From: Erysipelotrichaceae bacterium 7770_A6
GTDB lineage: Bacteria; Bacillota_I; Bacilli_A; Erysipelotrichales; Erysipelotrichaceae
DNA length: 44,735 nucleotides
Assembly: GCA_014610835.1 (NCBI GenBank)
Contig: QQXM01000053.1
Coordinates: 1-44,735 of the forward strand
Direction: 5' to 3'
Within the stretch, counting starts at the first letter, position 1. Every line of letters begins with the position of its first letter. A program made the translations under genes and the position numbers. The notes beneath the pieces are model-generated. The model did not search any database, was not told where the DNA came from, and saw only the letters and a program-made list of their open reading frames with translations. This document shows, piece after piece, positions 8,702 to 16,517 of this stretch.

Positions 8702-9168
8702 CGCTCTAACCCCCTTTGCTTAATTTTTTCTTTAGCGCGTTTCGGCTGCTGGGCGGCTTTCTGCTTGGCTGCTGCCAGCACCTTGCGGATGGAGGGCCGC
8801 TGCTCCTTGGAGAGCGTTTTGGCCGTGAACTCCCGGAACGCCTGTTCCAGATTGTCCGCATCCTTGGCCTTGAAGATCACGATGTAGTGGGGCGGCTGGG
8901 TGGTCTTGTCCTTGCGCAGAGTAAAGTCCACGCCGTACTTCTTGGCGCAGGGCTTGAACGCTCCGATGTTCGCCTCCGTGACTTCAATGTTGGTCAGGGC
9001 CGCACCATGGGCTTTCAGCTGTTTCAGGCTTTGCTTGCCGTGGTGCAGCTTTGGCCCCTTGGCCCGGTGCTGCAAATATTTTTTCAGGGCGGCTTGCAGC
9101 GCTTGGGCGGTGAACTTGCCCGTTTTCATGGACAGGGCAATGGTTTTCTGGGTGACTTCTTCCTGCAA
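8698..9168 (-). CDS. PcfB-family relaxosome accessory protein
   Basis: A basic 156-residue protein of the PcfB/DUF3801 family. In plasmid pCF10, PcfB helps deliver the relaxosome to the VirD4-like coupling protein. Here too it is directly upstream of virD4 and overlaps it by four bases. It has a helical N-terminus, a core resembling IGAFKPCAKKYGVDF and a strongly basic Lys/Arg/Gln tail that probably contacts DNA. Translation starts at TTG, with GGAGGG seven bases upstream; no better ATG exists. Confidence 0.88.
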   Translation of the reverse strand: MQEEVTQKTIALSMKTGKFTAQALQAALKKYLQHRAKGPKLHHGKQSLKQLKAHGAALTNIEVTEANIGAFKPCAKKYGVDFTLRKDKTTQPPHYIVIFKAKDADNLEQAFREFTAKTLSKEQRPSIRKVLAAAKQKAAQQPKRAKEKIKQRGLER

Positions 9169-9207
9169 TATGAATCCCTCCTTGTTGCAGAAAATTCAGA
9201 GCGGCAG

Positions 9208-9249
9208 CTAGGGTGGAACCACCAGCCGCCGCAGGTAAAGGGTTCTCAT
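9208..9249 (-). CDS. Possible 13-residue peptide between repA-like and pcfB-like genes
   Basis: ATG at 9247-9249 is preceded by AAAGGAG at a good distance and opens a frame of 13 codons (MRTLYLRRLVVPP) ending in TAG, 39 bases upstream of the PcfB start. It is basic and has no recognisable domain. It could be a translated leader that couples the two genes, or chance. The support is only the ribosome site. Confidence 0.3.
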   Translation of the reverse strand: MRTLYLRRLVVPP

Positions 9250-9268
9250 GGGTAGACGCTCCTTTCGG

Positions 9269-10183
9269 TCAGGTGTTGGGCGGGCGGCCCCAATCGGGCT
9301 GTGCCATGTCGTGCGCCACAAGGGACGCATAGTAGCTGTTGATGGTGCTGGGGGCGTTGAACAGCATGGCCCGCAGGTATTGCTTGATGTTACGGACTTT
9401 GGTGGTGTTATCCCGCAGGCAGTCCATGACGAACTCGATGTGATGGCTGTCCAGTTTCAGGAACTTGGCCTTGACCAGCTCTGCCGGATAATCGTCCCCG
9501 GCAACCCGGATGGACTTGCGGTTGGTGCAGACGGTTTCCAGCAGGATGTCCACGATCTCGTCCAGCTGCTCCCGGTCTATCCGGGGATTCTGGATGAGGG
9601 TGTCATACTCGATGTTCTCCAAAATCAGGTCCCGGTAGATTTGATAGGCCGTTTCCTTTCGGCTTCCTGTCCGTTCCGGCGGCGGTGCCGCTGCCTCGTC
9701 CTCGTCCAAAGGCAAGGGGTTTGGGGAATGGATAGGAATGGAATCGGTATTTAATCCCTCTTTCTTTTGTTTTTCTGTAATTAGTTTATCTTTATTTAAT
9801 TGCATTGGATTTTCCAACGTAGGGTTTTCCTGCGTGGGATTCTCCAACGTTGGATTTTCCAATGTAGGTGAAACCGATGCAGGAACGGGCTGCGGCAGCT
9901 CGAAAATCACATAGTCTGCACCACGCAGCCGCCCTTTCTCGTCCCGTTCTCTGGAACGCTGGATGTAGCCCGCCTGTTCCAGTTCCCGGATGGCCTGCCG
10001 TATCGCGTCGATGCTTTCCCGGTTGATACGGGCCAGCCCTTGCAGGGTGTAGTCCCAATCTTCCGGCAGGGAGAGCATTTGGGAGAGTAAGCCTTTGGCT
10101 TTCAGGGACAAGGCCCGATTCCGCAGGTGGTGGTTCGACATGACCGTGTAGCCACTGTTCTTTTCTACCCGAAAAACTGCCAT
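9269..10183 (-). CDS. RepA-like winged-helix protein with DUF6017-type C-terminus
   Basis: First gene of the ICE operon. The N-terminal 95 residues match the replication-initiator-A N-domain fold (opening FRVEKNSGYTVMSNHHL, then a helix-turn-helix around 45-75). A linker holds four PTLEN/PTQEN pentapeptides (106-125) and an acidic, Pro-rich stretch. The C-terminal 110 residues resemble DUF6017 (ILLETVC ... VKAKFLKLDSHHIEFV). Such proteins sit at one end of many Tn1549- and Tn5252-type elements. They may start replication of the excised circle or act as regulators, and the choice cannot be made from sequence. The ATG start has AAGGAGG nine or so bases upstream. No promoter is evident in the 77 bases back to the hairpin at 10222-10252. 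Confidence 0.85.
   Translation of the reverse strand: MAVFRVEKNSGYTVMSNHHLRNRALSLKAKGLLSQMLSLPEDWDYTLQGLARINRESIDAIRQAIRELEQAGYIQRSRERDEKGRLRGADYVIFELPQPVPASVSPTLENPTLENPTQENPTLENPMQLNKDKLITEKQKKEGLNTDSIPIHSPNPLPLDEDEAAAPPPERTGSRKETAYQIYRDLILENIEYDTLIQNPRIDREQLDEIVDILLETVCTNRKSIRVAGDDYPAELVKAKFLKLDSHHIEFVMDCLRDNTTKVRNIKQYLRAMLFNAPSTINSYYASLVAHDMAQPDWGRPPNT
9809..9868 (-). repeat. Four tandem 15-base units inside the repA-like gene
   Basis: Four imperfect 15-base units encode PTLEN, PTLEN, PTQEN and PTLEN in the linker of the RepA-like protein. An in-frame pentapeptide repeat can change copy number without breaking the frame, so linker length may vary between copies of the element. Confidence 0.85.
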
Positions 10184-10221
10184 TTCACGGGTGCCTCCTT
10201 TCTGTTTTTGTGCAAAGAAAA

Positions 10222-10252
10222 AGCCGCAGGCTTTTTGTGAAAGTCTGCGGCT
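10222..10252 (-). terminator. Rho-independent terminator between rlmD and the ICE operon
   Basis: AGCCGCAG and CTGCGGCT form a perfect 8-base-pair stem with a 15-base loop. On the minus strand the stem is followed by TTTTCTTT. It lies downstream of rlmD and upstream of the RepA-like gene, so it would block chromosomal transcription from entering the ICE, or act as an attenuator if the ICE promoter is further upstream. Confidence 0.75.
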
Positions 10253-10270
10253 ATGCCGATTGTTAGATAT

Positions 10271-10410
10271 TCAATTCTTTGTGTTTCCGCACTCCATATC
10301 AATTACCACCGAAACAGTAATGTGATTTTCAATGCGTTTGTTGCGGAGTTTATCGCCCTCGCCATCGAACACAACGTGACGAGAAAATAACGTAAAGCGG
10401 AGGATTTCTA
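10271..10410 (-). other. ICE end region with a start-less open frame next to rlmD
   Basis: Between the rlmD stop and the terminator a minus-strand frame is open for about 46 codons and ends in TGA at 10271-10273. It reads plausible protein (for example HVVFDGEGDKL and VSVVIDMECG) but has no convincing start or ribosome site, and it opens inside rlmD in another frame. It may be the tail of a gene cut by integration or deletion, or a chance open frame. The junction of GC-rich ICE and AT-rich chromosome falls near its upstream end, at about 10,400-10,440, so the attachment site should be here. The core repeat cannot be defined without the other end of the element. Confidence 0.35.
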
Positions 10411-11745
10411 CTAGATTTCTCTTTGTAGCGAAACTATCGCTTCCACATGTACCGTTTGTGGAAACATATCACACGGTTGTACTTTTTCTAATTGATAGCC
10501 ATTCCCTGTAATGATTTTCACATCTCTAGCTAATGTTGCTGGATCACAAGATACATACACTAATCTTTCAGGGGCAATCTTAAATATTGCATCTAGTGTA
10601 TCTTTAGAACATCCTTTTCTAGGAGGATCTACAATCATCGCATCAATTTTAATATTTGAAGCAATTAGCTGATTTGCACCATCAGATGCATCCGCATTCA
10701 TAAAATGAATATTGTGAATATCATTTGCCTCCGCATTGATCTTAGCATCTCTAATCGCATCCGCCACAATTTCAATCCCATACACTTCTTTTGCTTTCTT
10801 TGCACCAATGATACCCATCGTACCAGTACCACAGTAAAGATCCAATAATGTTTCTTTTCCTGTTAATTGTGCATATTCCAAAGCTGTAGAATATAAAACT
10901 CTTGTTGCGTATGGATTAATCTGGAAGAAAGATCTTGCGGATATTCTAAACTTACATCCTAACAATTCTTCTTCAATATACGGCTTTCCCGCAATCAATA
11001 CTTCTTCACCATCAAGAATTACATTATCTTCTCTACGATTAATAATGCATGATAAAGAAGTAATATTTGGATATTTCTCTTGTGTTAATGCAATCAGTTT
11101 ATCACTATTTTCAAATGGCCAGTTTCTTACCACAAAACAAACCATGACTTCACCACTCACATGTGCATGTTTAATTAACACATGACGAATTTCTTTTCCA
11201 CAATGAAATTCTTCAAAAGCCTGTTTAAAGAAGTGTGTTAATTCATTTGATAATTCCGTTTGAACATGACAGCTGTCATACGATACAACACGATTTGTAT
11301 GATTCTGATAGAAACCCATCTCTACTTTTCCATCTCTTACCTGTACAGGTACCTGTACCTTGTTACGATAATTCCAGTATGGTTCTTCTTTCAAGATTGG
11401 AAGTGGCTCGATTTCAATTCCAGCATTCTTGCGAAAACAATCTTTCACTTTTCCCATTTTGAATTCACGCTGTGCATAATCATCCATATGCTGCAGCTGA
11501 CATCCACCACATGGTCGATACACAGAACACTTTGGTTCCACTCTATGTTCAGATGGTCTCAAAATCTTTACTACTCTGCCATAGCCATAGCTGCTCTTCA
11601 TTTTTGTAATACCGATTTCTGCTTCTTCACCAGCAAGCAAACCAGGCACAAAAATCACCACATCATTGATTCTTGTAACTCCAGCACCTTCAGATGAATA
11701 TCCAGTACATGTAGCGGTATAAATTTCATTCTTTTTCATTTCCAT
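10411..11745 (-). CDS. rlmD: 23S rRNA (uracil) methyltransferase, RlmD/RumA family
   Basis: Methylates carbon 5 of a uracil in 23S rRNA using S-adenosylmethionine. An N-terminal TRAM domain (1-60) is followed by the four Fe-S cysteines: three in CSVYRPCGGC and one in YDSCHV. Then come the cofactor motif LDLYCGTGTMG, the DPPRKGC motif and the nucleophile Cys400 in YVSCDPATLARD. The length of 444 residues is normal. In many Firmicutes one enzyme of this family modifies both U747 and U1939 (RlmCD), which sequence alone cannot settle. Its 3' end is the ICE insertion point, and the last few codons after HVEA may be supplied by the element. There is no clear ribosome site before the ATG (a second Met is at codon 3), and a hairpin lies 14 bases upstream. 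Confidence 0.93.
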   Translation of the reverse strand: MEMKKNEIYTATCTGYSSEGAGVTRINDVVIFVPGLLAGEEAEIGITKMKSSYGYGRVVKILRPSEHRVEPKCSVYRPCGGCQLQHMDDYAQREFKMGKVKDCFRKNAGIEIEPLPILKEEPYWNYRNKVQVPVQVRDGKVEMGFYQNHTNRVVSYDSCHVQTELSNELTHFFKQAFEEFHCGKEIRHVLIKHAHVSGEVMVCFVVRNWPFENSDKLIALTQEKYPNITSLSCIINRREDNVILDGEEVLIAGKPYIEEELLGCKFRISARSFFQINPYATRVLYSTALEYAQLTGKETLLDLYCGTGTMGIIGAKKAKEVYGIEIVADAIRDAKINAEANDIHNIHFMNADASDGANQLIASNIKIDAMIVDPPRKGCSKDTLDAIFKIAPERLVYVSCDPATLARDVKIITGNGYQLEKVQPCDMFPQTVHVEAIVSLQREI

Positions 11746-11758
11746 ATAGTTTCAATAA

Positions 11759-11777
11759 AAGGGACATACTGTCCCTT
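11759..11777 (-). terminator. Hairpin between the membrane protein gene and rlmD
   Basis: AAGGGACA and TGTCCCTT form a perfect 8-base-pair stem with a 3-base loop, followed on the minus strand by TTATTG. The T run is short, so this may be a weak terminator or attenuator separating the gatCAB group from rlmD. Confidence 0.55.
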
Positions 11778-11785
11778 CTTCCTTA

Positions 11786-12499
11786 TTATTCTGCAGGTTG
11801 TTCTTCACCAGATGCATCATCATTAGGTACATCTTCACCACCAGTGATTTCACCACCATTTTGCTGCGCTTCAGCACTTGCACTTGCTGCAGCCTGACGA
11901 TCAAGAACAGCTTGTCTCAACTTATCCGCAACAGCCTGATCCTTCGCAACAGAAACTGTCTGTTTCTGAGGTTCTGCCATATTTGATGTCTTTGTATCAA
12001 TGACATAAATAAAGTTTTCACCTTCTGCATCCGTTCTTTCAGGAAGTGTATATACATGAATTTCCAGATCATACTGCTTCTTAGAATCTGTCTTTGTGAA
12101 ATATACAGCTGGATCAAGAATAGAAGCAACTGTGTTATATACTTCATCTGCTTTTGCATTTACAGTTTCTTCATTTGCATCATCCGCAACATCAACATAT
12201 ACACGTAATGTAGCTGTTGTCATTGTAACAAATGCATTATCCTGACCACCAAGAGCCTTCACTGCACTTTCAACGTCATTCATCTGATTCTTTGTAATTG
12301 CAGGATCTAGATCACCTTCAAAACGATTTCCAAGTACTGGTGTACCAGTATCCATACTGGATGAAAATAAGATCCAGCCAAGTACAACAAATGGTGCTAA
12401 TACCAAAATCAAGCAAATAGTAAACAGAATACCTGTACGATGTGTCTTATTTTTTTTCTTAAGAGATCTAGCTGTCTCTTTTGTTTTGTTTTGTGTCAT
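11786..12499 (-). CDS. Single-pass membrane protein of unknown function
   Basis: A 237-residue protein with a short, strongly basic cytoplasmic start, one membrane helix at about 24-46 and an outside domain of about 150 residues. The tail is Ala/Gln/Glu-rich, low-complexity and acidic (residues 198-237). I recognise no family. The outside domain begins with PVLGNRFEGDLDPAIT and alternates short strands and helices. It lies 46 bases downstream of gatB on the same strand, so it may be co-transcribed with the amidotransferase genes. The start has GGAG eight or nine bases upstream. Confidence 0.8.
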   Translation of the reverse strand: MTQNKTKETARSLKKKNKTHRTGILFTICLILVLAPFVVLGWILFSSSMDTGTPVLGNRFEGDLDPAITKNQMNDVESAVKALGGQDNAFVTMTTATLRVYVDVADDANEETVNAKADEVYNTVASILDPAVYFTKTDSKKQYDLEIHVYTLPERTDAEGENFIYVIDTKTSNMAEPQKQTVSVAKDQAVADKLRQAVLDRQAAASASAEAQQNGGEITGGEDVPNDDASGEEQPAE

Positions 12500-12545
12500 T
12501 TATCTTTCTCCGTTCTTCTATTTTAAACTTTTTGAAAAGATTTGA

Positions 12546-13979
12546 CTACTCACCAATACGCTTCTGTAGTTCTTCTTTGATCAACTTATTAACAATACCA
12601 CCGTTTGCTTGTCCCTTGGATTTCTTCATAACCTGTCCCATCAAGAAGCCAAGTGCTTTGCCTTTGCCATTCTTGAAGTCTTCAATTGCCTGAGGATTTT
12701 CATCCAGAGCTTCCTTGACCATTGCTTCAATGGCACCAGTATCACTCATCTGTTTCAATCCCTTCTTTTCAGCAACTGCTTCAGGATCTTCACCATGCAT
12801 CATTTCATCAACAACCTGTTTTGCCTGTGCATTAGAAATCTTTCCATCTTCAATCATGCCCACAAGCTTTGCAAGCATTTCAGGCTTCAATTCACAAGTT
12901 TCAATTGTCTTCTCATTTGCATTCAACCATGCAGATACATCAGACAACAGCCAGTTACATGCAATCTTTGCATTCTTTGTGAATTTCATTACTTCTTCAA
13001 AGTATTCACTCATTTCCTTGTTAGAAATCAAGATTGCAATATCGTGTGCACTTAAACCATATTCCTTTGAATATCTTTCCTTACGAGCTTCCGGAAGTTC
13101 AGGCATATGATCCTGAATATCCTTGATCCATTCATCGCTCAAACGAATAGGGAAAATATTAGGTTCAGGGAAGAACTTATAGTCAACATTGCTTTCCTTA
13201 GAACGCATTGCAATTGTTGTACCAGTCTTTTCATCAAATCTTCTTGTCTGCTGAATTACCTTTTCACCATTTTCAAGAAGTTCCTTCTGGCGCTTGATTT
13301 CGTAATCAACTGCCTTGCCAACATGAGAAATAGAGTTGATATTCTTGATTTCGCACTTTGTACCAAGTACACCACTTCCCTTAGGAGAAATAGATACGTT
13401 CGTATCACAACGCATAGAACCTTCTTCCATCTTGCAGTCGCTGACACCAATGTAATACAGCGTCTGTCTCAATGCTTCTACATATGCTTCTGCTTCTTCA
13501 CCAGAATGCATGTCAGGTTCAGATACGATTTCAACAAGTGGTGTTCCCGCACGGTTAAAGTCCAATAATGAGAACTTTGTTAAATGGAACTGTTTCGCAG
13601 TATCTTCTTCCATGTGAATACGATTAATGCGAATCTTCTTCTTTCCACTCTTTGTATCAATTTCTACATAGCCATTTCTTCCAATTGGATGAAACTGCTG
13701 TGTAATCTGGAATCCCTTTGGAAGATCTGAATAGTAATAGTTTTTACGATCAAACTTCACAAGTGGATCAATTGTCAGATTCAATGCTGTACAAGCCATT
13801 ACTGCTTTTCTTACAGCTTCCTTATTTACTTCAGGTAATGTTCCAGGATGACCTAAATCAATTTCATTCACGCAAGTATTTGCTTTACGTCCAAAGGAAG
13901 TAGGTGCTCCAGAGAACATCTTTGTGTTTGTTTTGAGCTGGCAGTGAATTTCAATACCAATCGTTACATCGTATTCCAT
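12546..13979 (-). CDS. gatB: Asp/Glu-tRNA amidotransferase subunit B
   Basis: Binds the mischarged Glu-tRNA(Gln) or Asp-tRNA(Asn), activates the acyl side chain with ATP and accepts ammonia from GatA. The start (VTIGIEIHCQL), the cradle motifs SMRCDTNVSI and the FPEPNIFPI segment are diagnostic. The C-terminal 150 residues form the helical and YqeY-like tail that recognises tRNA. The full length of 477 residues is normal. The gene starts two bases after the gatA stop, with GGTGA upstream, completing a gatC-gatA-gatB operon. No separate glutaminyl-tRNA synthetase gene is visible here. Confidence 0.97.
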   Translation of the reverse strand: MEYDVTIGIEIHCQLKTNTKMFSGAPTSFGRKANTCVNEIDLGHPGTLPEVNKEAVRKAVMACTALNLTIDPLVKFDRKNYYYSDLPKGFQITQQFHPIGRNGYVEIDTKSGKKKIRINRIHMEEDTAKQFHLTKFSLLDFNRAGTPLVEIVSEPDMHSGEEAEAYVEALRQTLYYIGVSDCKMEEGSMRCDTNVSISPKGSGVLGTKCEIKNINSISHVGKAVDYEIKRQKELLENGEKVIQQTRRFDEKTGTTIAMRSKESNVDYKFFPEPNIFPIRLSDEWIKDIQDHMPELPEARKERYSKEYGLSAHDIAILISNKEMSEYFEEVMKFTKNAKIACNWLLSDVSAWLNANEKTIETCELKPEMLAKLVGMIEDGKISNAQAKQVVDEMMHGEDPEAVAEKKGLKQMSDTGAIEAMVKEALDENPQAIEDFKNGKGKALGFLMGQVMKKSKGQANGGIVNKLIKEELQKRIGE

Positions 13980-13981
13980 TG

Positions 13982-15409
13982 TTACTTCACCTCAACTTTC
14001 ATATCTTTATATCCAGTGATATTTTCAATCGCAAGACCAATATTGAACATATCACTTTCACACCATGCTGGTGTTGTAATGTTAATACCAATTGGACATC
14101 CTTCTTCAAATCCCATTGGAACAGTCATGGAAGGATAGCCTGAGAAGTTACCCATTGCCATATAGTTTTCCGCGATGAGATTTTCATCAGATAACTGATT
14201 AGATAACTGATCCTGATCTTCATCTTTATTGATGAATGGTGCAATATTACCACTCGCTGGAGCAACAATTGCATCATATTCCTTGAAGCATTCATTCATT
14301 GCATCTACAACGACTCTTCTAACTTTCTGTGCTTTTCTGAAGATTCTTTCCTGGTTTGCTTCAAACAAGCCATAAGAACCAATGACAAATCTTCTTCTAA
14401 TCAATGGACCAAATCCCTTTGTTCTAGAATTTGTCATGATAGCTTCCATATCTTCGCCATCTTCTCTCACACCAAAACGAATACCATCCAGATTAGAATC
14501 ATTAGATGTAGCTTCACAGTTTGCAATAATAAAGTATGCTGGAAGAATTGCACGCATCATGTCGTTATCAAAATCATAGACATCAACAATTGCACCCTTC
14601 GCTCTTAACTGATCCATCAAATCATTAAACATCTTCACTGTTTCCTGATTAGAAATATTTTTAATCACATTTCCAATGACCGCAATCTTCTTACCCTTGA
14701 TATCATCATTTAATAAAGCACTGTAATCAGGCACTTCATTATAAGAAGATGTCATATCTCTTTCATCTCTGCCAGCCAGTACTTTCAAAGTAGCTGCAGC
14801 ATCTTCAATAGAACGCGTGAAATAGCCAACATGATCCAAAGAAGAAGCATACTGAATGATGCCATATCTAGAGATTCTTCCATATGTAGGCTTGACACCA
14901 ACAATTCCACAGAAACTTGCTGGCTTACGTACAGAGTCACCTGTATCAGAACCAATTGCCATTGGTACGACACCACTTGCGACTAAAGCAGCTGATCCGC
15001 CAGAAGATCCACCTGTCATACGTCTAGTATCCCATGGGTTATATGCTGGACCTGTAAAACATGTTAAATTTGTACCACCCATAGCAAGTTCATCCATGGA
15101 TGCTTTTGCGATGCATACTGCACCAGCCTTCTTAAGCTTTGTCACGATTTCAGCATCATATACAGGAACATAATTGCTTAAAATCTTGCTTCCTGCAGTT
15201 GTACGAATTCCTTTTGTATTAACATTATCTTTCAATACAATTGGAACACCATAAAATGCACCATCTTCTGGCAATTCTTTTAACTGTTCTTCAGGATCAA
15301 CAAAAGTGATAACCGCATTTAACTTATCTTGTAAAGCCTGTGCTTTTTCATATGCTTCTTTTACACGACTTTCAACGTTATTTCTATCTTTAGCCATTTC
15401 TTCAATCAT
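13982..15409 (-). CDS. gatA: Asp/Glu-tRNA amidotransferase subunit A
   Basis: Amidase subunit that hydrolyses glutamine and passes ammonia to GatB. The Ser-cisSer-Lys triad is present: Lys in VLKDN, the Ser-rich loop GGSSGGSAA, and the nucleophile Ser in SDTGDSVRKPASFCG. The usual second glycine before that Ser (TGGS) is Asp here. I recall the TGDS form from Mollicutes and relatives, which fits an Erysipelotrichia-like host but is not proof. The 475-residue length is normal. The ATG directly abuts the gatC stop and has AGGTGG eight bases upstream; an inner Met at codon 5 is possible but less well spaced. Confidence 0.97.
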   Translation of the reverse strand: MIEEMAKDRNNVESRVKEAYEKAQALQDKLNAVITFVDPEEQLKELPEDGAFYGVPIVLKDNVNTKGIRTTAGSKILSNYVPVYDAEIVTKLKKAGAVCIAKASMDELAMGGTNLTCFTGPAYNPWDTRRMTGGSSGGSAALVASGVVPMAIGSDTGDSVRKPASFCGIVGVKPTYGRISRYGIIQYASSLDHVGYFTRSIEDAAATLKVLAGRDERDMTSSYNEVPDYSALLNDDIKGKKIAVIGNVIKNISNQETVKMFNDLMDQLRAKGAIVDVYDFDNDMMRAILPAYFIIANCEATSNDSNLDGIRFGVREDGEDMEAIMTNSRTKGFGPLIRRRFVIGSYGLFEANQERIFRKAQKVRRVVVDAMNECFKEYDAIVAPASGNIAPFINKDEDQDQLSNQLSDENLIAENYMAMGNFSGYPSMTVPMGFEEGCPIGINITTPAWCESDMFNIGLAIENITGYKDMKVEVK

Positions 15410-15706
15410 TTACTTTACCACCTTTGGAAGAACAAAATGTCCTTCTAACTTCTTCTTGACGTTGCTCATTGCTTCATCCTGTGTAATGACATTGCTGACA
15501 ACATCTTCTCTTAAGAATGTTGTCGCTGCTTCAAATGGGTAGATCATTTCTTCTACGCCTTCTGTATTCACCGCATCTAACAGAGCCATTTGAGATTCTA
15601 ATGTTCCAAATTCATGAACAATGCTATCTGCTTCTTCATCAGATAGATCAAACATCAAATGATGTGCTAGTGTTTTAAAATATTCTCTATCCTTTTTTTC
15701 TTCCAT
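15410..15706 (-). CDS. gatC: Asp/Glu-tRNA amidotransferase subunit C
   Basis: Small subunit that wraps around GatA and GatB and stabilises the complex. The 98 residues show the usual layout: an N-terminal helix pair (LAHHLMFDLSDEEA) and an extended C-terminal arm ending with ATTFLREDVV and LPKVVK. I chose ATG at 15704-15706 because GAAGG lies about eight bases upstream; the frame can be extended to a TTG at 15727 with no ribosome site. First gene of gatCAB, with a promoter visible just upstream. Confidence 0.92.
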   Translation of the reverse strand: MEEKKDREYFKTLAHHLMFDLSDEEADSIVHEFGTLESQMALLDAVNTEGVEEMIYPFEAATTFLREDVVSNVITQDEAMSNVKKKLEGHFVLPKVVK

Positions 15707-15733
15707 ATTTATTACCTTCTTCGACAAGTAACA

Positions 15734-15762
15734 ATTTTACCGTTTTAATCGTATATTTTCAA
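15734..15762 (-). promoter_or_regulatory. Promoter of gatCAB
   Basis: On the minus strand TTGAAA (15757-15762) and TAAAAT (15734-15739) are separated by 17 bases. This is a good sigma-A promoter ending 27 bases before the gatC start codon. Its -35 box overlaps that of the divergent FNR-like gene. Confidence 0.7.
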
Positions 15763-15786
15763 CATATGCTCAACTTGTTATACAAT
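15758..15786 (+). promoter_or_regulatory. Candidate promoter of the FNR-like regulator gene
   Basis: TTCAAC (15758-15763) and TACAAT (15781-15786) are 17 bases apart. A start seven bases after the -10 box would fall on the A of the ATG at 15793, so the mRNA may be leaderless. This agrees with the lack of any ribosome site there. Confidence 0.45.
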
Positions 15787-15792
15787 AAATAC

Positions 15793-16515
15793 ATGAGCAA
15801 AGAACTAGAAATCAGCACAATTGGATGCCCATTTAGAAAAAACAATAAATTATGTACATCAGAGATTCGTTTATTTAAATCATTGCCAAAAGATGTCCAG
15901 GAAGATCTAGTAAATCATTCCGATCATATTCAATATCCAAAAGGAAAAATCATTGCACAGGAAGGAGATAAAATTGATTCAGTTCTCATCATTCGACATG
16001 GTCGCATCAAAACATGCCGCTATGATGCAAATGGTGAAGAATATATCATGGATGTTTTACATGAAGGTCAGGCAATCTGGCATGATATGTTTCTGAATGA
16101 CTACACATATCATTACAGTATTGTAACGTTAACCACGACAATGGTCTGTAAAATCAAACGAACAGACTTCATGCATCTATTAACAAAATATCCAAATGCA
16201 ACAATGTCACTCATTACAATGCTTTCAACTGAATTGCAGGAAGCAAAAGAAAAAGCACAGCTGCTTTCTGTCCGTCAGCCTTTGATACGTTTAGCAGGAT
16301 TCTTGATCAGCAAAGATTCCACATGTACAAACCATGTCATCTGTATGAAGCTGGATGATATTGCCGCATCCATTGGATTACGTGCAGAAACTGTATCTAG
16401 ATGCATCAGTAAACTAGAAGAACAACAACTCATCACACGTTTAGGGCAAGGAAAATTAAAAGTAACCAATCGATTAAAACTATTAGAATTATACAATTCT
16501 AAAAATATCGGCTGA
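15793..16515 (+). CDS. FNR-like oxygen-responsive regulator (Crp/Fnr family)
   Basis: A transcription factor with a cyclic-nucleotide-type beta-barrel (about 25-130), a dimer helix and a winged helix-turn-helix (about 190-230). The recognition helix reads AETVSR; the Glu, Ser and Arg are the residues that E. coli FNR uses (VETISR) to read TTGAT. Cys12, Cys21 and Cys119 are present. Cys119 lies in TTTMVCKI, which aligns by eye with E. coli FNR Cys122 (ETSMVCEI). Three cysteines plus an acidic residue hold the cluster in B. subtilis FNR, so an Fe-S oxygen sensor is plausible. I use the Met at 15793; the frame extends to an ATG at 15766, but that lies inside the candidate promoter and neither has a ribosome site. 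It sits just before the pfl genes, with an FNR-type site between. Confidence 0.88.
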   Translation: MSKELEISTIGCPFRKNNKLCTSEIRLFKSLPKDVQEDLVNHSDHIQYPKGKIIAQEGDKIDSVLIIRHGRIKTCRYDANGEEYIMDVLHEGQAIWHDMFLNDYTYHYSIVTLTTTMVCKIKRTDFMHLLTKYPNATMSLITMLSTELQEAKEKAQLLSVRQPLIRLAGFLISKDSTCTNHVICMKLDDIAASIGLRAETVSRCISKLEEQQLITRLGQGKLKVTNRLKLLELYNSKNIG

Positions 16516-16517
16516 AA

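Noticed and set aside
9800-9870. CRISPR-like repeats
   Set aside because: The four units are directly tandem without spacers and stay in frame within the RepA-like gene.
10184-10410. An integrase or excisionase gene at the ICE end beside rlmD
   Set aside because: Only a start-less frame and a terminator are present; no tyrosine or serine recombinase motif could be found on either strand.
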